64,000 nucleotides of DNA from contig NZ_AP018771.1 of the NCBI RefSeq assembly GCF_019703545.1, positions 186,001 to 250,000 of the forward strand. The letters run 5' to 3'. The first letter of the stretch is position 1. Each line of letters begins with the position of its first letter. Positions 36,297-44,786 of the stretch are shown here, piece by piece. The notes beneath the pieces were generated by a model. It did no database searches and was not told where the DNA came from. It saw nothing but the letters and a program-made list of their open reading frames with translations. A program made the position numbers and the translations under genes. The DNA is from Haemophilus influenzae. GTDB taxonomy: Bacteria; Pseudomonadota; Gammaproteobacteria; Enterobacterales; Pasteurellaceae.

Positions 36297-36324
36297 ATTT
36301 CATTCCTTCTTTATCTGACATTAT

Positions 36325-36334
36325 TCATTTGTTT
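36325..36334. promoter_or_regulatory. candidate LsrR operator, lsrR side
   Basis: TCATTTGTTT, 28 bases before the lsrR start, is the exact reverse complement of 36481-36490 on the lsrA side. Flanking bases also agree (ATTA before, A.AA after on the same strand). Matching boxes of opposite orientation in front of both divergent genes suggest a shared regulator; assignment to LsrR is inference. Confidence 0.5.
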
Positions 36335-36375
36335 AAAAATTTTATCAATTGTTCTTTTCTTAATTTTTATAAAAA

Positions 36376-36391
36376 CGTGAACAAGCTCACA
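36376..36391. promoter_or_regulatory. candidate CRP site 1 in the lsr control region
   Basis: CGTGA-ACAAGC-TCACA matches nine of the ten core CRP positions. It lies on the lsrR-proximal side of the divergent region. CRP-cAMP activation of lsr is established in enterobacteria. Confidence 0.65.
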
Positions 36392-36434
36392 TTTCTTGAA
36401 TAAAAACCATAAAAGATCAAAAAATATTCAATTA

Positions 36435-36450
36435 TGTGAGATTGATCACT
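36435..36450. promoter_or_regulatory. candidate CRP site 2 in the lsr control region
   Basis: TGTGA-GATTGA-TCACT matches nine of the ten core CRP positions. It lies on the lsrA-proximal side, centred 59 bases from site 1. Confidence 0.7.
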
Positions 36451-36480
36451 GTTTTTTCTCATCTTTTCAGATAGAGTTAT

Positions 36481-36490
36481 AAACAAATGA
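36481..36490. promoter_or_regulatory. candidate LsrR operator, lsrA side
   Basis: AAACAAATGA, 40 bases before the lsrA ATG, is the inverted copy of the box in front of lsrR. It probably overlaps the lsrA promoter or transcription start. Confidence 0.5.
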
Positions 36491-36530
36491 TTAATTTAAA
36501 TTACATTTGTTAATTCAGCATGGTGAGATT

Positions 36531-38042
36531 ATGTGTGATAAAACTCAAAAATGTCTTCTTTCAGCCCATAACATTGGCAAATCATTTTCCGGTGTTGAAG
36601 TCTTGAAAGAGATTAATTTTTCCCTTTTTGAAGGTGAAGTTCATGCGTTATTAGGAGGGAATGGCGCAGGAAAATCGACATTAATGAAAATTATCGCCGG
36701 CATTCACCCACAGGACTGCGGTGAGCTCATTATTCATGGTTCGCAACAAAACCGACTTTCACCTCATAAAGCGCATCAACTCGGTATTTATTTAGTTCCC
36801 CAAGAACCTCTTTTATTTCCTAATTTAACGGTGAAAGAAAACATTTTATTTGGTTTATCCCGGGATACAAAAACAACTGAAAAACTGACCGCACTTTTAC
36901 AAGAACTAAACTCACACCTCAAACTTGATATGCAGGCAGGTTCTCTTGAAGTTGCCGATCAACAATTAGTAGAAATTATGCGAGGGCTTATGCGCGATGC
37001 CTCTATTCTTATTTTGGATGAGCCAACCGCGTCCCTCACGCCAATTGAAACCGATAATTTATTTAAAAAAATTAATTCCTTACTAACAAAAGGCGTGGGG
37101 ATCATTTTTATTTCCCACAAGTTACCGGAAGTCTGGCAAATATCGCATAGAATCAGTGTTATGCGTGACGGCTATATTGCACTTAATGGAAAAATTGATG
37201 AAATCAATAAAGATGACGTTATCAAAGCAATTACACCAAAAGCCAAAAACTCACCACTTAGCGAAACTCAAAAATTATGGCTTGAGCTCCCAGGGCACCA
37301 ACGAGTAAAAACAACAGATCGCCCACTTCTACAAGTTCATCATTTGACCGGAGAAGGGTTTAAAAACATTTCCTTTGATATTTATCCCGGTGAAATTCTA
37401 GGTCTTGCCGGTGTAGTAGGTGCAGGAAGAACAGAATTAGCAGAAACCTTATATGGTTTACGTCAATCAAAGTGCGGTCAAATTCTGTTTGAAAATCAAG
37501 AAATCAATCCTCTCTCCATCAAAGAACGGCTCCATAAAGGGATTGTATATCTTCCCGAAGATCGCCAAGCCTCGGGGTTATACCTTGATTCATCACTCAC
37601 CTGGAATGTGTGTGCGCTAACCTACAACGATACAGGTTTTTGGCTAAATACCTCAAAAGAAAGTGCAATCTTAGAACGTTATCATCGCGCAATCGGAATT
37701 AAATTTTCCGATGAACAACAAGCAGTCAAAACACTTTCCGGCGGAAACCAACAAAAAGTACTTATCGCAAAATGTTTAGAGGCGAATCCTTCATTATTGA
37801 TTGTTGATGAACCGACACGTGGGGTAGATGTTAGCGCTAGAGCGGATATTTATCAATTAATCAAAAATATTGCAAAACAAAATGTTGCCGTTTTATTTAT
37901 TTCCTCAGATTTAGAGGAAATAGAACAAATGTCTGATCGCGTATTGGTTATGCATGACGGACAAATCAGCGAATCATTATGCGGAGAACAAATTAACACT
38001 AACAACATTATGCAAATGGCATTTGGTAGCAATGGGCATTAA
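36531..38042 (+). CDS. lsrA: AI-2 import ATP-binding protein LsrA
   Basis: 503-residue sugar-type ABC ATPase with two nucleotide-binding domains, powering AI-2 import through LsrC and LsrD. First domain: Walker [10 protein letters not shown] near 43-51, signature/Walker B region [19 protein letters not shown]. Second domain: degenerate Walker [15 protein letters not shown], then [42 protein letters not shown]. This asymmetry is normal for the family. I chose the ATG at 36531, which has GGTGAG upstream, over a TTG at 36507. Two USSs lie inside the gene, near 36888 and 37469. Confidence 0.95.
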   Translation: MCDKTQKCLLSAHNIGKSFSGVEVLKEINFSLFEGEVHALLGGNGAGKSTLMKIIAGIHPQDCGELIIHGSQQNRLSPHKAHQLGIYLVPQEPLLFPNLTVKENILFGLSRDTKTTEKLTALLQELNSHLKLDMQAGSLEVADQQLVEIMRGLMRDASILILDEPTASLTPIETDNLFKKINSLLTKGVGIIFISHKLPEVWQISHRISVMRDGYIALNGKIDEINKDDVIKAITPKAKNSPLSETQKLWLELPGHQRVKTTDRPLLQVHHLTGEGFKNISFDIYPGEILGLAGVVGAGRTELAETLYGLRQSKCGQILFENQEINPLSIKERLHKGIVYLPEDRQASGLYLDSSLTWNVCALTYNDTGFWLNTSKESAILERYHRAIGIKFSDEQQAVKTLSGGNQQKVLIAKCLEANPSLLIVDEPTRGVDVSARADIYQLIKNIAKQNVAVLFISSDLEEIEQMSDRVLVMHDGQISESLCGEQINTNNIMQMAFGSNGH

Positions 38043-38052
38043 GGAGAAAAAT

Positions 38053-39033
38053 ATGTGGAAACTCATTCAAGATAATCGCGAATTGACCATTTTAATTGCT
38101 ATCGGTTTACTGTTTACCCTATTAGGATTTGTTGGTTCCGGATTTCATTTGCAAACACTCACGATGATTTTTAATTCAGCTCAAATCGTGATTTTACTGG
38201 CAATTGGCGCAACCTTTGTCATTTTAACGCGAAATATTGATGTATCAGTCGGTTCCACAATGGGATTAAGTGCAGTTATTGTCGGGAGTCTGCTCAATGC
38301 CGGATTCGGACTTGCAAGTGCCTTTACCCTCACTTTACTTTGCGGTTTAACCGCCGGATTACTGAATGGCGTATTAGTTACGCTCTTACGAATCCCTGCT
38401 ATTGTAGCAACCTTGGGAACATTAGGTTTATATAAAGGAATGATGTTATTGATCACAGGTGGGAAATGGATTGAAGGTTTACCGCAAGACCTAAAAACCT
38501 TAGCGGCCCCGATTTTTCTAAATATCTCCGTTATTGGCTGGATATTAATTCTCATCATTCTAGCCACTTACTATTTCTTAACAAAATGCTCAACCGGACG
38601 GTATTTTTATGCTGTGGGAGACAATTTACAAGGTGCAATGCAACTTGGTGTACCGATTAATCGGGTCAGAATTATTGCCTTTGCGATAAATGGCTTAATG
38701 GCTGCCATCGCCGGTATTGTGTTCACGTCTCAAATCGGGTTCGTGCCAAACTCAACCGGAAATGGGCTAGAGATGAAAGCGATAGCCGCTTGCGTATTGG
38801 GCGGAATTAGTTTGTTAGGTGGTGCAGGTAACTTAATCGGTGCGGTGCTTGGTGCCTATTTCCTCATTCAAATTGATTCTATATTGGTTCTTCTTAAAGT
38901 ACCGGCTTACTGGAATAACTTCGTTGCGGGTATCGTGCTTTTAGCCGTCTTGGTCTTTGACGGTCGGATCCGAGTCATGATTGCTCACAATCTCAAATTA
39001 CAACGCTATGCACGATTTTTAAAAGACGACTAG
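38053..39033 (+). CDS. lsrC: AI-2 import permease LsrC
   Basis: 326-residue inner-membrane permease of the ribose/AI-2 ABC family, with about nine hydrophobic segments. [27 protein letters not shown] is the conserved N-terminal segment and [24 protein letters not shown] the EAA-like cytoplasmic region. The ATG at 38053 follows AAGGAG. The frame also extends upstream into lsrA, but that part encodes nothing LsrC-like. It lies 10 bases after lsrA. It pairs with LsrD to form the channel. Confidence 0.94.
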   Translation: MWKLIQDNRELTILIAIGLLFTLLGFVGSGFHLQTLTMIFNSAQIVILLAIGATFVILTRNIDVSVGSTMGLSAVIVGSLLNAGFGLASAFTLTLLCGLTAGLLNGVLVTLLRIPAIVATLGTLGLYKGMMLLITGGKWIEGLPQDLKTLAAPIFLNISVIGWILILIILATYYFLTKCSTGRYFYAVGDNLQGAMQLGVPINRVRIIAFAINGLMAAIAGIVFTSQIGFVPNSTGNGLEMKAIAACVLGGISLLGGAGNLIGAVLGAYFLIQIDSILVLLKVPAYWNNFVAGIVLLAVLVFDGRIRVMIAHNLKLQRYARFLKDD

Positions 39034-39073
39034 CCCCATTTGTTTATCAAAGTGCGGTCATTAAAGGAGAAAG

Positions 39074-40081
39074 ATGATGTTGACGATAAAAAAACATGCT
39101 TGGGAATTGACATTGCTACTACTATTAATACTTGAAATTCTTGGATTCGGTCTATTCAATCCCCTAATGCTTGATCTCAACGTACTCTTATATAGTACAA
39201 GTGATTTCATCTATATTGGTATGCTGGCACTTCCGTTAACAATGATTATTATCAGTGGGGGAATGGACATTTCTTTCGGTTCAACGGTTGGCTTATGCGC
39301 CATAACATTAGGCGTGTTATTTAAATTGGATATTCCGCTTAGCCTTGCTATCCCTGCAACCTTTGTTGTGGGACTACTGTGTGGGTTCATTAATGCAGGA
39401 CTTATTCTTTATACAAAAGTTAATCCCTTGGTGATCACGCTAGGCACCATGTATCTTTTTGGCGGTGGTGCATTGCTCCTATCCGGTTTCGCCGGAGCAA
39501 CCGGTTATGAAGGTATCGGTGGATTCCCTGAATCACTGTTAGAATTTGCCAATCAAACCTTAATAGGAATTCCCACTCCTATTCTTTACTTCATATTAAT
39601 GACGTTTATTTTCTGGCTACTTATGCACAAAACCAAAATTGGAAGAAGCATTTTTCTAATTGGTCAGAGTGAACGAACTTCTCGTTACAGTGCTGTTCCG
39701 ATTCAAAAAACACTTTTTCTCATTTACGCATTTATCGGACTTGTTGCCGCTTTTGTCGCAGTGCTATTAGTGTCCTATTTTGGTTCCGCCCGTTCAGATT
39801 TAGGCAGCTCATTATTAATGCCAGTGCTGACCGCCGTTGTATTGGGTGGCGCCAATATTTATGGTGGCTCAGGCTCAATTATCGGTACCGCTATCGCTGC
39901 CCTATTAATTGGTTATTTACAACAAGGTTTACAAATGATCGGTATTCCAAATGAGATTTCAAGCGCCTTATCTGGTGCCTTACTGATTATCGTATTAATC
40001 GGCAAATCCGTTAGCTTGCACTACGATGCAATGATGCAATGGATACGCCGAAAAGCCAAACATCAAGTAGTCGTAGATTAG
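39074..40081 (+). CDS. lsrD: AI-2 import permease LsrD
   Basis: 335-residue second permease subunit. It shows [52 protein letters not shown] and [34 protein letters not shown], a nearly segment-by-segment match to enterobacterial LsrD. Two adjacent ATGs (39074 and 39077) follow AAAGGAG. The 40-base lsrC-lsrD gap contains a perfect USS at about 39051. The C-terminal tail is basic and cytoplasmic. Confidence 0.95.
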   Translation: MMLTIKKHAWELTLLLLLILEILGFGLFNPLMLDLNVLLYSTSDFIYIGMLALPLTMIIISGGMDISFGSTVGLCAITLGVLFKLDIPLSLAIPATFVVGLLCGFINAGLILYTKVNPLVITLGTMYLFGGGALLLSGFAGATGYEGIGGFPESLLEFANQTLIGIPTPILYFILMTFIFWLLMHKTKIGRSIFLIGQSERTSRYSAVPIQKTLFLIYAFIGLVAAFVAVLLVSYFGSARSDLGSSLLMPVLTAVVLGGANIYGGSGSIIGTAIAALLIGYLQQGLQMIGIPNEISSALSGALLIIVLIGKSVSLHYDAMMQWIRRKAKHQVVVD

Positions 40082-40116
40082 TCGTTAAACACTCAACCTT
40101 AAGAGGAGAACTTGTT

Positions 40117-41133
40117 ATGAAAACTCGTATAAAAATGACCGCACTTTCCATATTGCTCGGTTTATCTGTGACGACTGCCGCACAAGCAGCAGATCACATC
40201 GCCTTTATCCCCAAATTAGTCGGCGTCGGCTTCTTCACTAGCGGTGGGCAAGGTGCAACTGAAATGGGAAAAACCCTTGGGGTGGATGTTACCTATGACG
40301 GTCCTACGGAACCGAGTGTTTCCAATCAAGTACAATTAATTAATAACTTCGTCAATCAAGGCTATAAAGCCATTGTAGTTTCGGCGGTTTCACCTGATGG
40401 CTTATGCTCTACATTACAACGAGCGATGAAACGAGGTGTAAAAGTATTAACTTGGGATTCAGACACTAAACCGGAATGCCGTAGCCACTACATTAACCAA
40501 GGAACACCGGAACAATTAGGTTCTATGCTTGTTGAGATGGCATCAAGCCAAATAACCAAACCTAACGCCAAAGTTGCCTTCTTTTATTCCAGTCCAACGG
40601 TCACTGATCAAAATCAATGGGTAAAAGAAGCGAAAGCAAAAATCGCTAAAAATCATCCGGAATGGGAAATTGTCACCACTCAATTCGGTTACAACGATGC
40701 GATTAAATCACTTCAAACCGCAGAGGGTATTTTAAAAGCTTATCCGGACTTAGATGTCATTATTGCACCGGATGCCAACGCATTACCGGCCGCCGCACAA
40801 GCTGCTGAAAACCTCAAAGTAAATCATGTTGCTATCGTTGGTTTTAGTACCCCTAACGTGATGCGGCCTTATGTAAAACGAGGCACGGTTAAACAGTTTG
40901 GTCTTTGGGATGTCGTACAACAAGGCAGAATTTCCATTGCCGTAGCAAATGATTTGCTGAAAGGCAAGCCGCTTAATGTCGGTGATAAAGTAGAAGTTGA
41001 AGGTATTGGCACAATTGAAGTATCACCAAACAAAGTTCAGGGTTACGAATACGAAGCAAAAGGTAACGGCATTGTGCTATTACCACAACGTGTTGTCTTC
41101 ACTAAAGACAATATTGATCAGTACAATTTCTAA
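40117..41133 (+). CDS. lsrB: AI-2-binding periplasmic protein LsrB
   Basis: 338-residue receptor for AI-2, delivering it to LsrACD. A classical signal peptide ([20 protein letters not shown], then AAQA) is cleaved after about residue 24. The six residues that contact R-THMF in Salmonella LsrB are all present with a constant offset of two: Lys33, Asp114, Asp164, Gln165, Pro218 and Ala220. This argues for an authentic AI-2 receptor rather than a generic ribose-binding protein. The ATG at 40117 follows AGAGGAG; the frame upstream overlaps lsrD and is not used. The signal-peptide codons for Met-Thr-Ala-Leu contain a perfect USS. Confidence 0.96.
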   Translation: MKTRIKMTALSILLGLSVTTAAQAADHIAFIPKLVGVGFFTSGGQGATEMGKTLGVDVTYDGPTEPSVSNQVQLINNFVNQGYKAIVVSAVSPDGLCSTLQRAMKRGVKVLTWDSDTKPECRSHYINQGTPEQLGSMLVEMASSQITKPNAKVAFFYSSPTVTDQNQWVKEAKAKIAKNHPEWEIVTTQFGYNDAIKSLQTAEGILKAYPDLDVIIAPDANALPAAAQAAENLKVNHVAIVGFSTPNVMRPYVKRGTVKQFGLWDVVQQGRISIAVANDLLKGKPLNVGDKVEVEGIGTIEVSPNKVQGYEYEAKGNGIVLLPQRVVFTKDNIDQYNF

Positions 41134-41148
41134 TTAAGGAGCATAACA

Positions 41149-42033
41149 ATGGCAGATTTAGATGATATTCGAGACGGTAAAGATTTTGGTTTGGACAAAC
41201 CACAAACTCATCAAGCGTTTTATTTAAAAGGCTCAGGCGCGCTGGATTGGGGAATGCAATCCCGTTTAGCCAATATTTTTAATCCCAAAACAGGCAAAAC
41301 AATTATGTTAGCCTTTGACCATGGCTATTTCCAAGGCCCTACAACCGGGCTTGAACGCATTGATTTAAACATTGCGCCTTTATTTGAATATACCGATGTA
41401 TTAATGTGTACACGAGGTATTTTACGCAGTGTTGTGTCCCCTAGTATTCGTAAACCTGTTGCGTTGCGGGCTTCCGGTGCAAATTCAATTTTAACGGAAC
41501 TCTCCAATGAGGCCGTTGCCGTATCCGTTGAAGATGCGCTTAGATTAAACGTTTCCGCTATGGCTGCACAAGTTTATATTGGCTCTCAATATGAACACCA
41601 ATCTATTAAAAACATTATTCAGTTGGTGGATCAAGGCACCCGCTACGGAATGCCTATTATGGCAGTAACCGGTGTAGGTAAAGATATGGCGCGTGATCAA
41701 CGTTATTTCTCACTCGCAACCCGTATCGCAGCAGAAATGGGCGCGCATATTATTAAAACTTACTATGTTGATAAAGGGTTTGAGCGTGTTACCGCTGGTT
41801 GTCCGGTGCCAATTGTGATTGCCGGTGGCAAAAAACTCCCAGAAAATGAAGCCTTAGACATGTGCTATAAAGCGATTGATCAAGGCGCAGCCGGTGTAGA
41901 TATGGGACGCAATATTTTCCAATCAGATGCACCAATCGCGATGTTAAAAGCCGTTAATGCGATTGTTCATGGTGGCGAAAATGCTGAACAGGCATACCAA
42001 TTATATCTACACGAAAAAAACCATCACTGTTAA
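41149..42033 (+). CDS. lsrF: 3-hydroxy-5-phosphonooxypentane-2,4-dione thiolase LsrF
   Basis: 294-residue class I aldolase-fold thiolase that transfers an acetyl group from isomerised phospho-AI-2 to CoA. The Schiff-base lysine is Lys203 in [13 protein letters not shown], the same number as in E. coli LsrF. Other family blocks are [38 protein letters not shown] and [10 protein letters not shown]. It lies 15 bases after lsrB with TTAAGGAG. A strong hairpin follows its stop codon. Confidence 0.96.
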   Translation: MADLDDIRDGKDFGLDKPQTHQAFYLKGSGALDWGMQSRLANIFNPKTGKTIMLAFDHGYFQGPTTGLERIDLNIAPLFEYTDVLMCTRGILRSVVSPSIRKPVALRASGANSILTELSNEAVAVSVEDALRLNVSAMAAQVYIGSQYEHQSIKNIIQLVDQGTRYGMPIMAVTGVGKDMARDQRYFSLATRIAAEMGAHIIKTYYVDKGFERVTAGCPVPIVIAGGKKLPENEALDMCYKAIDQGAAGVDMGRNIFQSDAPIAMLKAVNAIVHGGENAEQAYQLYLHEKNHHC

Positions 42034-42039
42034 TCACTC

Positions 42040-42072
42040 AACATTCCTCCCTTGCTACAACGGAGGAATGTT
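42040..42072 (+). repeat. intra-operon hairpin between lsrF and lsrG
   Basis: An 11-bp perfect inverted repeat (AACATTCCTCC / GGAGGAATGTT) with an 11-base loop lies 7 bases after the lsrF stop. It has no U-tract, so it is more likely an mRNA 3'-end stabiliser, a processing site or a weak attenuator than a terminator. Confidence 0.7.
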
Positions 42073-42097
42073 ATTCCACTGAAACTAAGGAGAAATT

Positions 42098-42403
42098 ATG
42101 TTTGCTATGCTCGTTGAAATTAATATAAAAGAAGGTAAAGAACAAGAATTTCTTGATGTATTTGAACGCAACCATCTCGGAACACGCCAAGAAACAGGTA
42201 ACTTACGCTTTGATGTCTTACGTGACCCAGAAATTCGAACCCGCTTCTATGCTTATGAAGTTTATGAAAATGAACAAGCATTGGCAGAACACAGAAAAAC
42301 GGAACATTACCAACGTTGTGTGAAAGAACTAGAGCCCTTAATGACGACACATCGAAGCAAAAAAATCTTTGAATGGGTTTTTCCTGAGGAAATTGAAGCA
42401 TGA
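42098..42403 (+). CDS. lsrG: phospho-AI-2 isomerase LsrG
   Basis: 101-residue ABM-domain protein that isomerises phospho-AI-2 to the substrate of LsrF. The conserved LVEINIKEGKEQEFLDVFERNHLGTRQETGNLRFDVLRDPE segment and the histidine-containing EHRKTEHYQRCV segment match E. coli LsrG. ACTAAGGAG precedes the ATG. The stop overlaps the lsrE start as ATGA. Confidence 0.94.
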   Translation: MFAMLVEINIKEGKEQEFLDVFERNHLGTRQETGNLRFDVLRDPEIRTRFYAYEVYENEQALAEHRKTEHYQRCVKELEPLMTTHRSKKIFEWVFPEEIEA

Positions 42404-43092
42404 ACGCAGAAAAAGTGCGGTTGATTTCAGCGTTAAAATCACAGCCAATCAGTGTAGGAATATTGGCGTCCGATTGGCTTAAATTTTCAAAAACACTCAA
42501 CGTATTAAGCCAAAGCCAACTCCACCTCCTGCATTTTGATATTGCTGACGGGCAATTTTCCCCTTTTTTCACTGTGGGAAGTATGGCGATACAGCAGTTT
42601 CCTAACACATTTATAAAAGATGTGCATTTAATGGTAAAAGATCAATTTAACGTTGCTAAAAAATGTGTCGCCGCCGGTGCAGATATTATGACCCTACAAG
42701 TTGAAAATACCGTTGATCTGGACAACACATTACAATGGTTAAAAACGCAAAAAACGATATTATGTGGCTTGGCTATTTGTCCTAATACACCTTTAGAATT
42801 ACTTTATCCCTATTTACCGGATATTGATTTAATCCAAATCTTAACATTGGATCCAAGAACAGGGGAAAAAGCTAATCTTGATCAAATAACCGAACGATTA
42901 ATCCAATTACTTAACCAACTTCATGATTCAGGGCAGGAAAAACTCATCTCTATTGATGGCTCAATGACATTTGAATTGGCTTCACATTTGAAAAAATATG
43001 AGATCGATTGGGTTGTATCGGGTAGTGCTTTGTTTTCATCGGATTCCTTTGAAAAGACCTTGATAGAATGGAAAAAAATGCTGTCCCATTAA
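42400..43092 (+). CDS. lsrE: LsrE, pentulose-phosphate epimerase-like protein
   Basis: 230-residue TIM-barrel protein of the ribulose-phosphate 3-epimerase family. It most resembles Salmonella LsrE, the last gene of that lsr operon, in SVGILASDW, FIKDVHLMVKDQ, LAICPNTPLELL and VVSGSALF. LsrE's exact reaction is unresolved. Metal-binding His and Asp of true epimerases are seen in part (HFDIADGQF, KDVHLMV, ISIDGSM). The start overlaps lsrG by 4 bases, and a USS falls in codons 4-6. Its presence makes this operon Salmonella-like rather than E. coli-like, since E. coli lacks lsrE. Confidence 0.88.
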   Translation: MNAEKVRLISALKSQPISVGILASDWLKFSKTLNVLSQSQLHLLHFDIADGQFSPFFTVGSMAIQQFPNTFIKDVHLMVKDQFNVAKKCVAAGADIMTLQVENTVDLDNTLQWLKTQKTILCGLAICPNTPLELLYPYLPDIDLIQILTLDPRTGEKANLDQITERLIQLLNQLHDSGQEKLISIDGSMTFELASHLKKYEIDWVVSGSALFSSDSFEKTLIEWKKMLSH

Positions 43093-43098
43093 TACAAA

Positions 43099-43159
43099 AA
43101 TGCGGTTGTTTTCCACATTGTTTCAAAATCAAAACACAATGGGAAACAACCGCACTTTT
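43099..43159. terminator. bidirectional terminator between lsrE and ftsX
   Basis: A long imperfect stem has TGCGGTTGTTTTCCACATTG (43101-43120) pairing with CAATGGGAAACAACCGCA (43137-43154). It is flanked by A-rich and T-rich tracts. The right arm is a perfect USS (ACCGCACTT); the left arm is a degraded one (AATGCGGT). Confidence 0.75.
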
Positions 43160-43169
43160 CAATCAACAC

Positions 43170-44102
43170 CTAAACTCGGTTATCAATCAAGGAAATGTGT
43201 CTTTTTGCGGAAATCCACGCCCCAACATATCCCATAATTAAACAGCTCACTAACAAGAATATAAATTCGCCAACGCCTAATCCATTCAAACTGAATTGGA
43301 CGGCAAAAATATCCGTTACGTATTTCACTGCAGAAGTAAAATAGCTGATAATAAAACTACTAAAAATTGCTGCAACTAATCCGCCTAACAGGGCATAAAT
43401 CATCCCTGTATAAAGATAAGGACGAAGGATAAATTGATCTGTTGCACCAAGCAATTTCATCACATCAATACTTGATCGGCTACTATACACATCAGAGCGA
43501 ATACTGTTACCAATAACTAAAAATACCGCTATCGTCATTAATACAGTGCAGAAAATTGCCACATGGGCAATCAACCATGAAAGTGCGGTTAATTTTTCCA
43601 TCCAATCGTTATCTAAGCGAACTTCTTGCACGCCTTTAATTTTATTTAAATTGGTACGTAATTCGTCACGTTTTTCTGAAACATTAAATTCGCTCGTCGG
43701 TTTTACAATAACGACCGCAGGCAATGGATTATCATCTAAAATTTCTAATTCTTCGCCAAAGCCAGACCAGCTTTTAAATTCCTTTAAACTTTCTTGACGA
43801 GAAACATAATTCAGCGATTCCACGCCTTTTTGCTGACGGATTTTTTCTACCACTAAATTCGCGTTTTCCTCACTTAAATTTTTATGAAGATAAATAGTCA
43901 ATTCACTTTCAGGATAAAATTGAGTGGTGGCTAAATGCAAATTTTTCCACATTAAATAGCTCACAGTCGGGATCGTAAGCGAAACGGCAATCACTAAAAT
44001 CGTGAGCAGCGTGCCAAATTTACGTTGCCATAAATCCGCCCATACTGCACGCAAAGTATAGGCTGTTTGAACAAAAACAGATGCATCCGTTGATCGGCTC
44101 AT
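43170..44102 (-). CDS. ftsX: cell division protein FtsX
   Basis: 310-residue inner-membrane subunit of the FtsEX complex, with four membrane segments and a large periplasmic domain (about residues 65-190) between TM1 and TM2. The C-terminal FtsX/MacB-type domain has SSRSSIDVMKLLGATDQFILRPYLYTGMIYALLGG. FtsEX controls septal murein hydrolysis through EnvC, which is encoded at 55.3 kb in this window. 9 bases after ftsE. Confidence 0.97.
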   Translation of the reverse strand: MSRSTDASVFVQTAYTLRAVWADLWQRKFGTLLTILVIAVSLTIPTVSYLMWKNLHLATTQFYPESELTIYLHKNLSEENANLVVEKIRQQKGVESLNYVSRQESLKEFKSWSGFGEELEILDDNPLPAVVIVKPTSEFNVSEKRDELRTNLNKIKGVQEVRLDNDWMEKLTALSWLIAHVAIFCTVLMTIAVFLVIGNSIRSDVYSSRSSIDVMKLLGATDQFILRPYLYTGMIYALLGGLVAAIFSSFIISYFTSAVKYVTDIFAVQFSLNGLGVGEFIFLLVSCLIMGYVGAWISAKRHISLIDNRV

Positions 44103-44111
44103 GATTATTCC

Positions 44112-44768
44112 TTAATAACGTAAATAACCTTGTTCAAGCACAAGACAAGGTTTTGGTTTTTGTTGAATTAAATTAATGTCGTGAGTAGCAATTAACACAG
44201 TCATTCCTAGACGATTAAATTCTTCAAACAAATTAAAAATCCCTACGGAAAGTTCATCGTCTAAATTACCCGTTGGTTCATCTGCCAATAAGAGTTGAGG
44301 TTTATGCACAATCGCACGCGCAATATCAATGCGTTGCTGTTCTCCGCCAGAAATTTGCGGTGGTAAATAGTGGGCTTTATTACGCAATCCTACACGATCT
44401 AAAGATGCCATTGCTCGAGTATTCGCATCTTTTGGATGCATACCTGCAATAATCAACGGCAATGCCACATTTTCCACTACAGTACGATCTGTTAATAAAC
44501 GATAATCTTGATGAACCATACCAATTTGGCGACGCAGAAATGGAATTTCATATTTTGACAAGCGAGTAATATCATGTCCGTTAAACCAAATTTGACCTGC
44601 GTTGGCTTTTTCCATTCCCATAATAAGCTTGAGTAATGTACTTTTCCCTGCGCCTGAATGCCCAACTAAGTAAGTCATACTTCCCACTGGAAGATGAAAA
44701 TTCAAGCCTTGTAAGGCGGGCTGCGTTGCACCATGATAGGCTTTAGAAACATTTGAGAACTTAATCAC
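44112..44768 (-). CDS. ftsE: cell division ATP-binding protein FtsE
   Basis: 218-residue ABC ATPase: Walker A VGHSGAGKSTLLK near 35-47, signature ISGGEQQRIDIARA near 138-151, Walker B LLLADEPTGNLDDE and the H-loop ATHDINL. Partner of FtsX in regulating septal amidases. Order ftsY-ftsE-ftsX is that of E. coli; rpoH does not follow here. Confidence 0.98.
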   Translation of the reverse strand: MIKFSNVSKAYHGATQPALQGLNFHLPVGSMTYLVGHSGAGKSTLLKLIMGMEKANAGQIWFNGHDITRLSKYEIPFLRRQIGMVHQDYRLLTDRTVVENVALPLIIAGMHPKDANTRAMASLDRVGLRNKAHYLPPQISGGEQQRIDIARAIVHKPQLLLADEPTGNLDDELSVGIFNLFEEFNRLGMTVLIATHDINLIQQKPKPCLVLEQGYLRY

Positions 44769-44786
44769 AATTCTTCCTTATTCTTT

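Noticed and set aside
37954..38052. Upstream extension of lsrC into lsrA
   Set aside because: The extra 33 codons are an out-of-frame reading of lsrA; the ATG at 38053 has AAGGAG and matches LsrC homologues.
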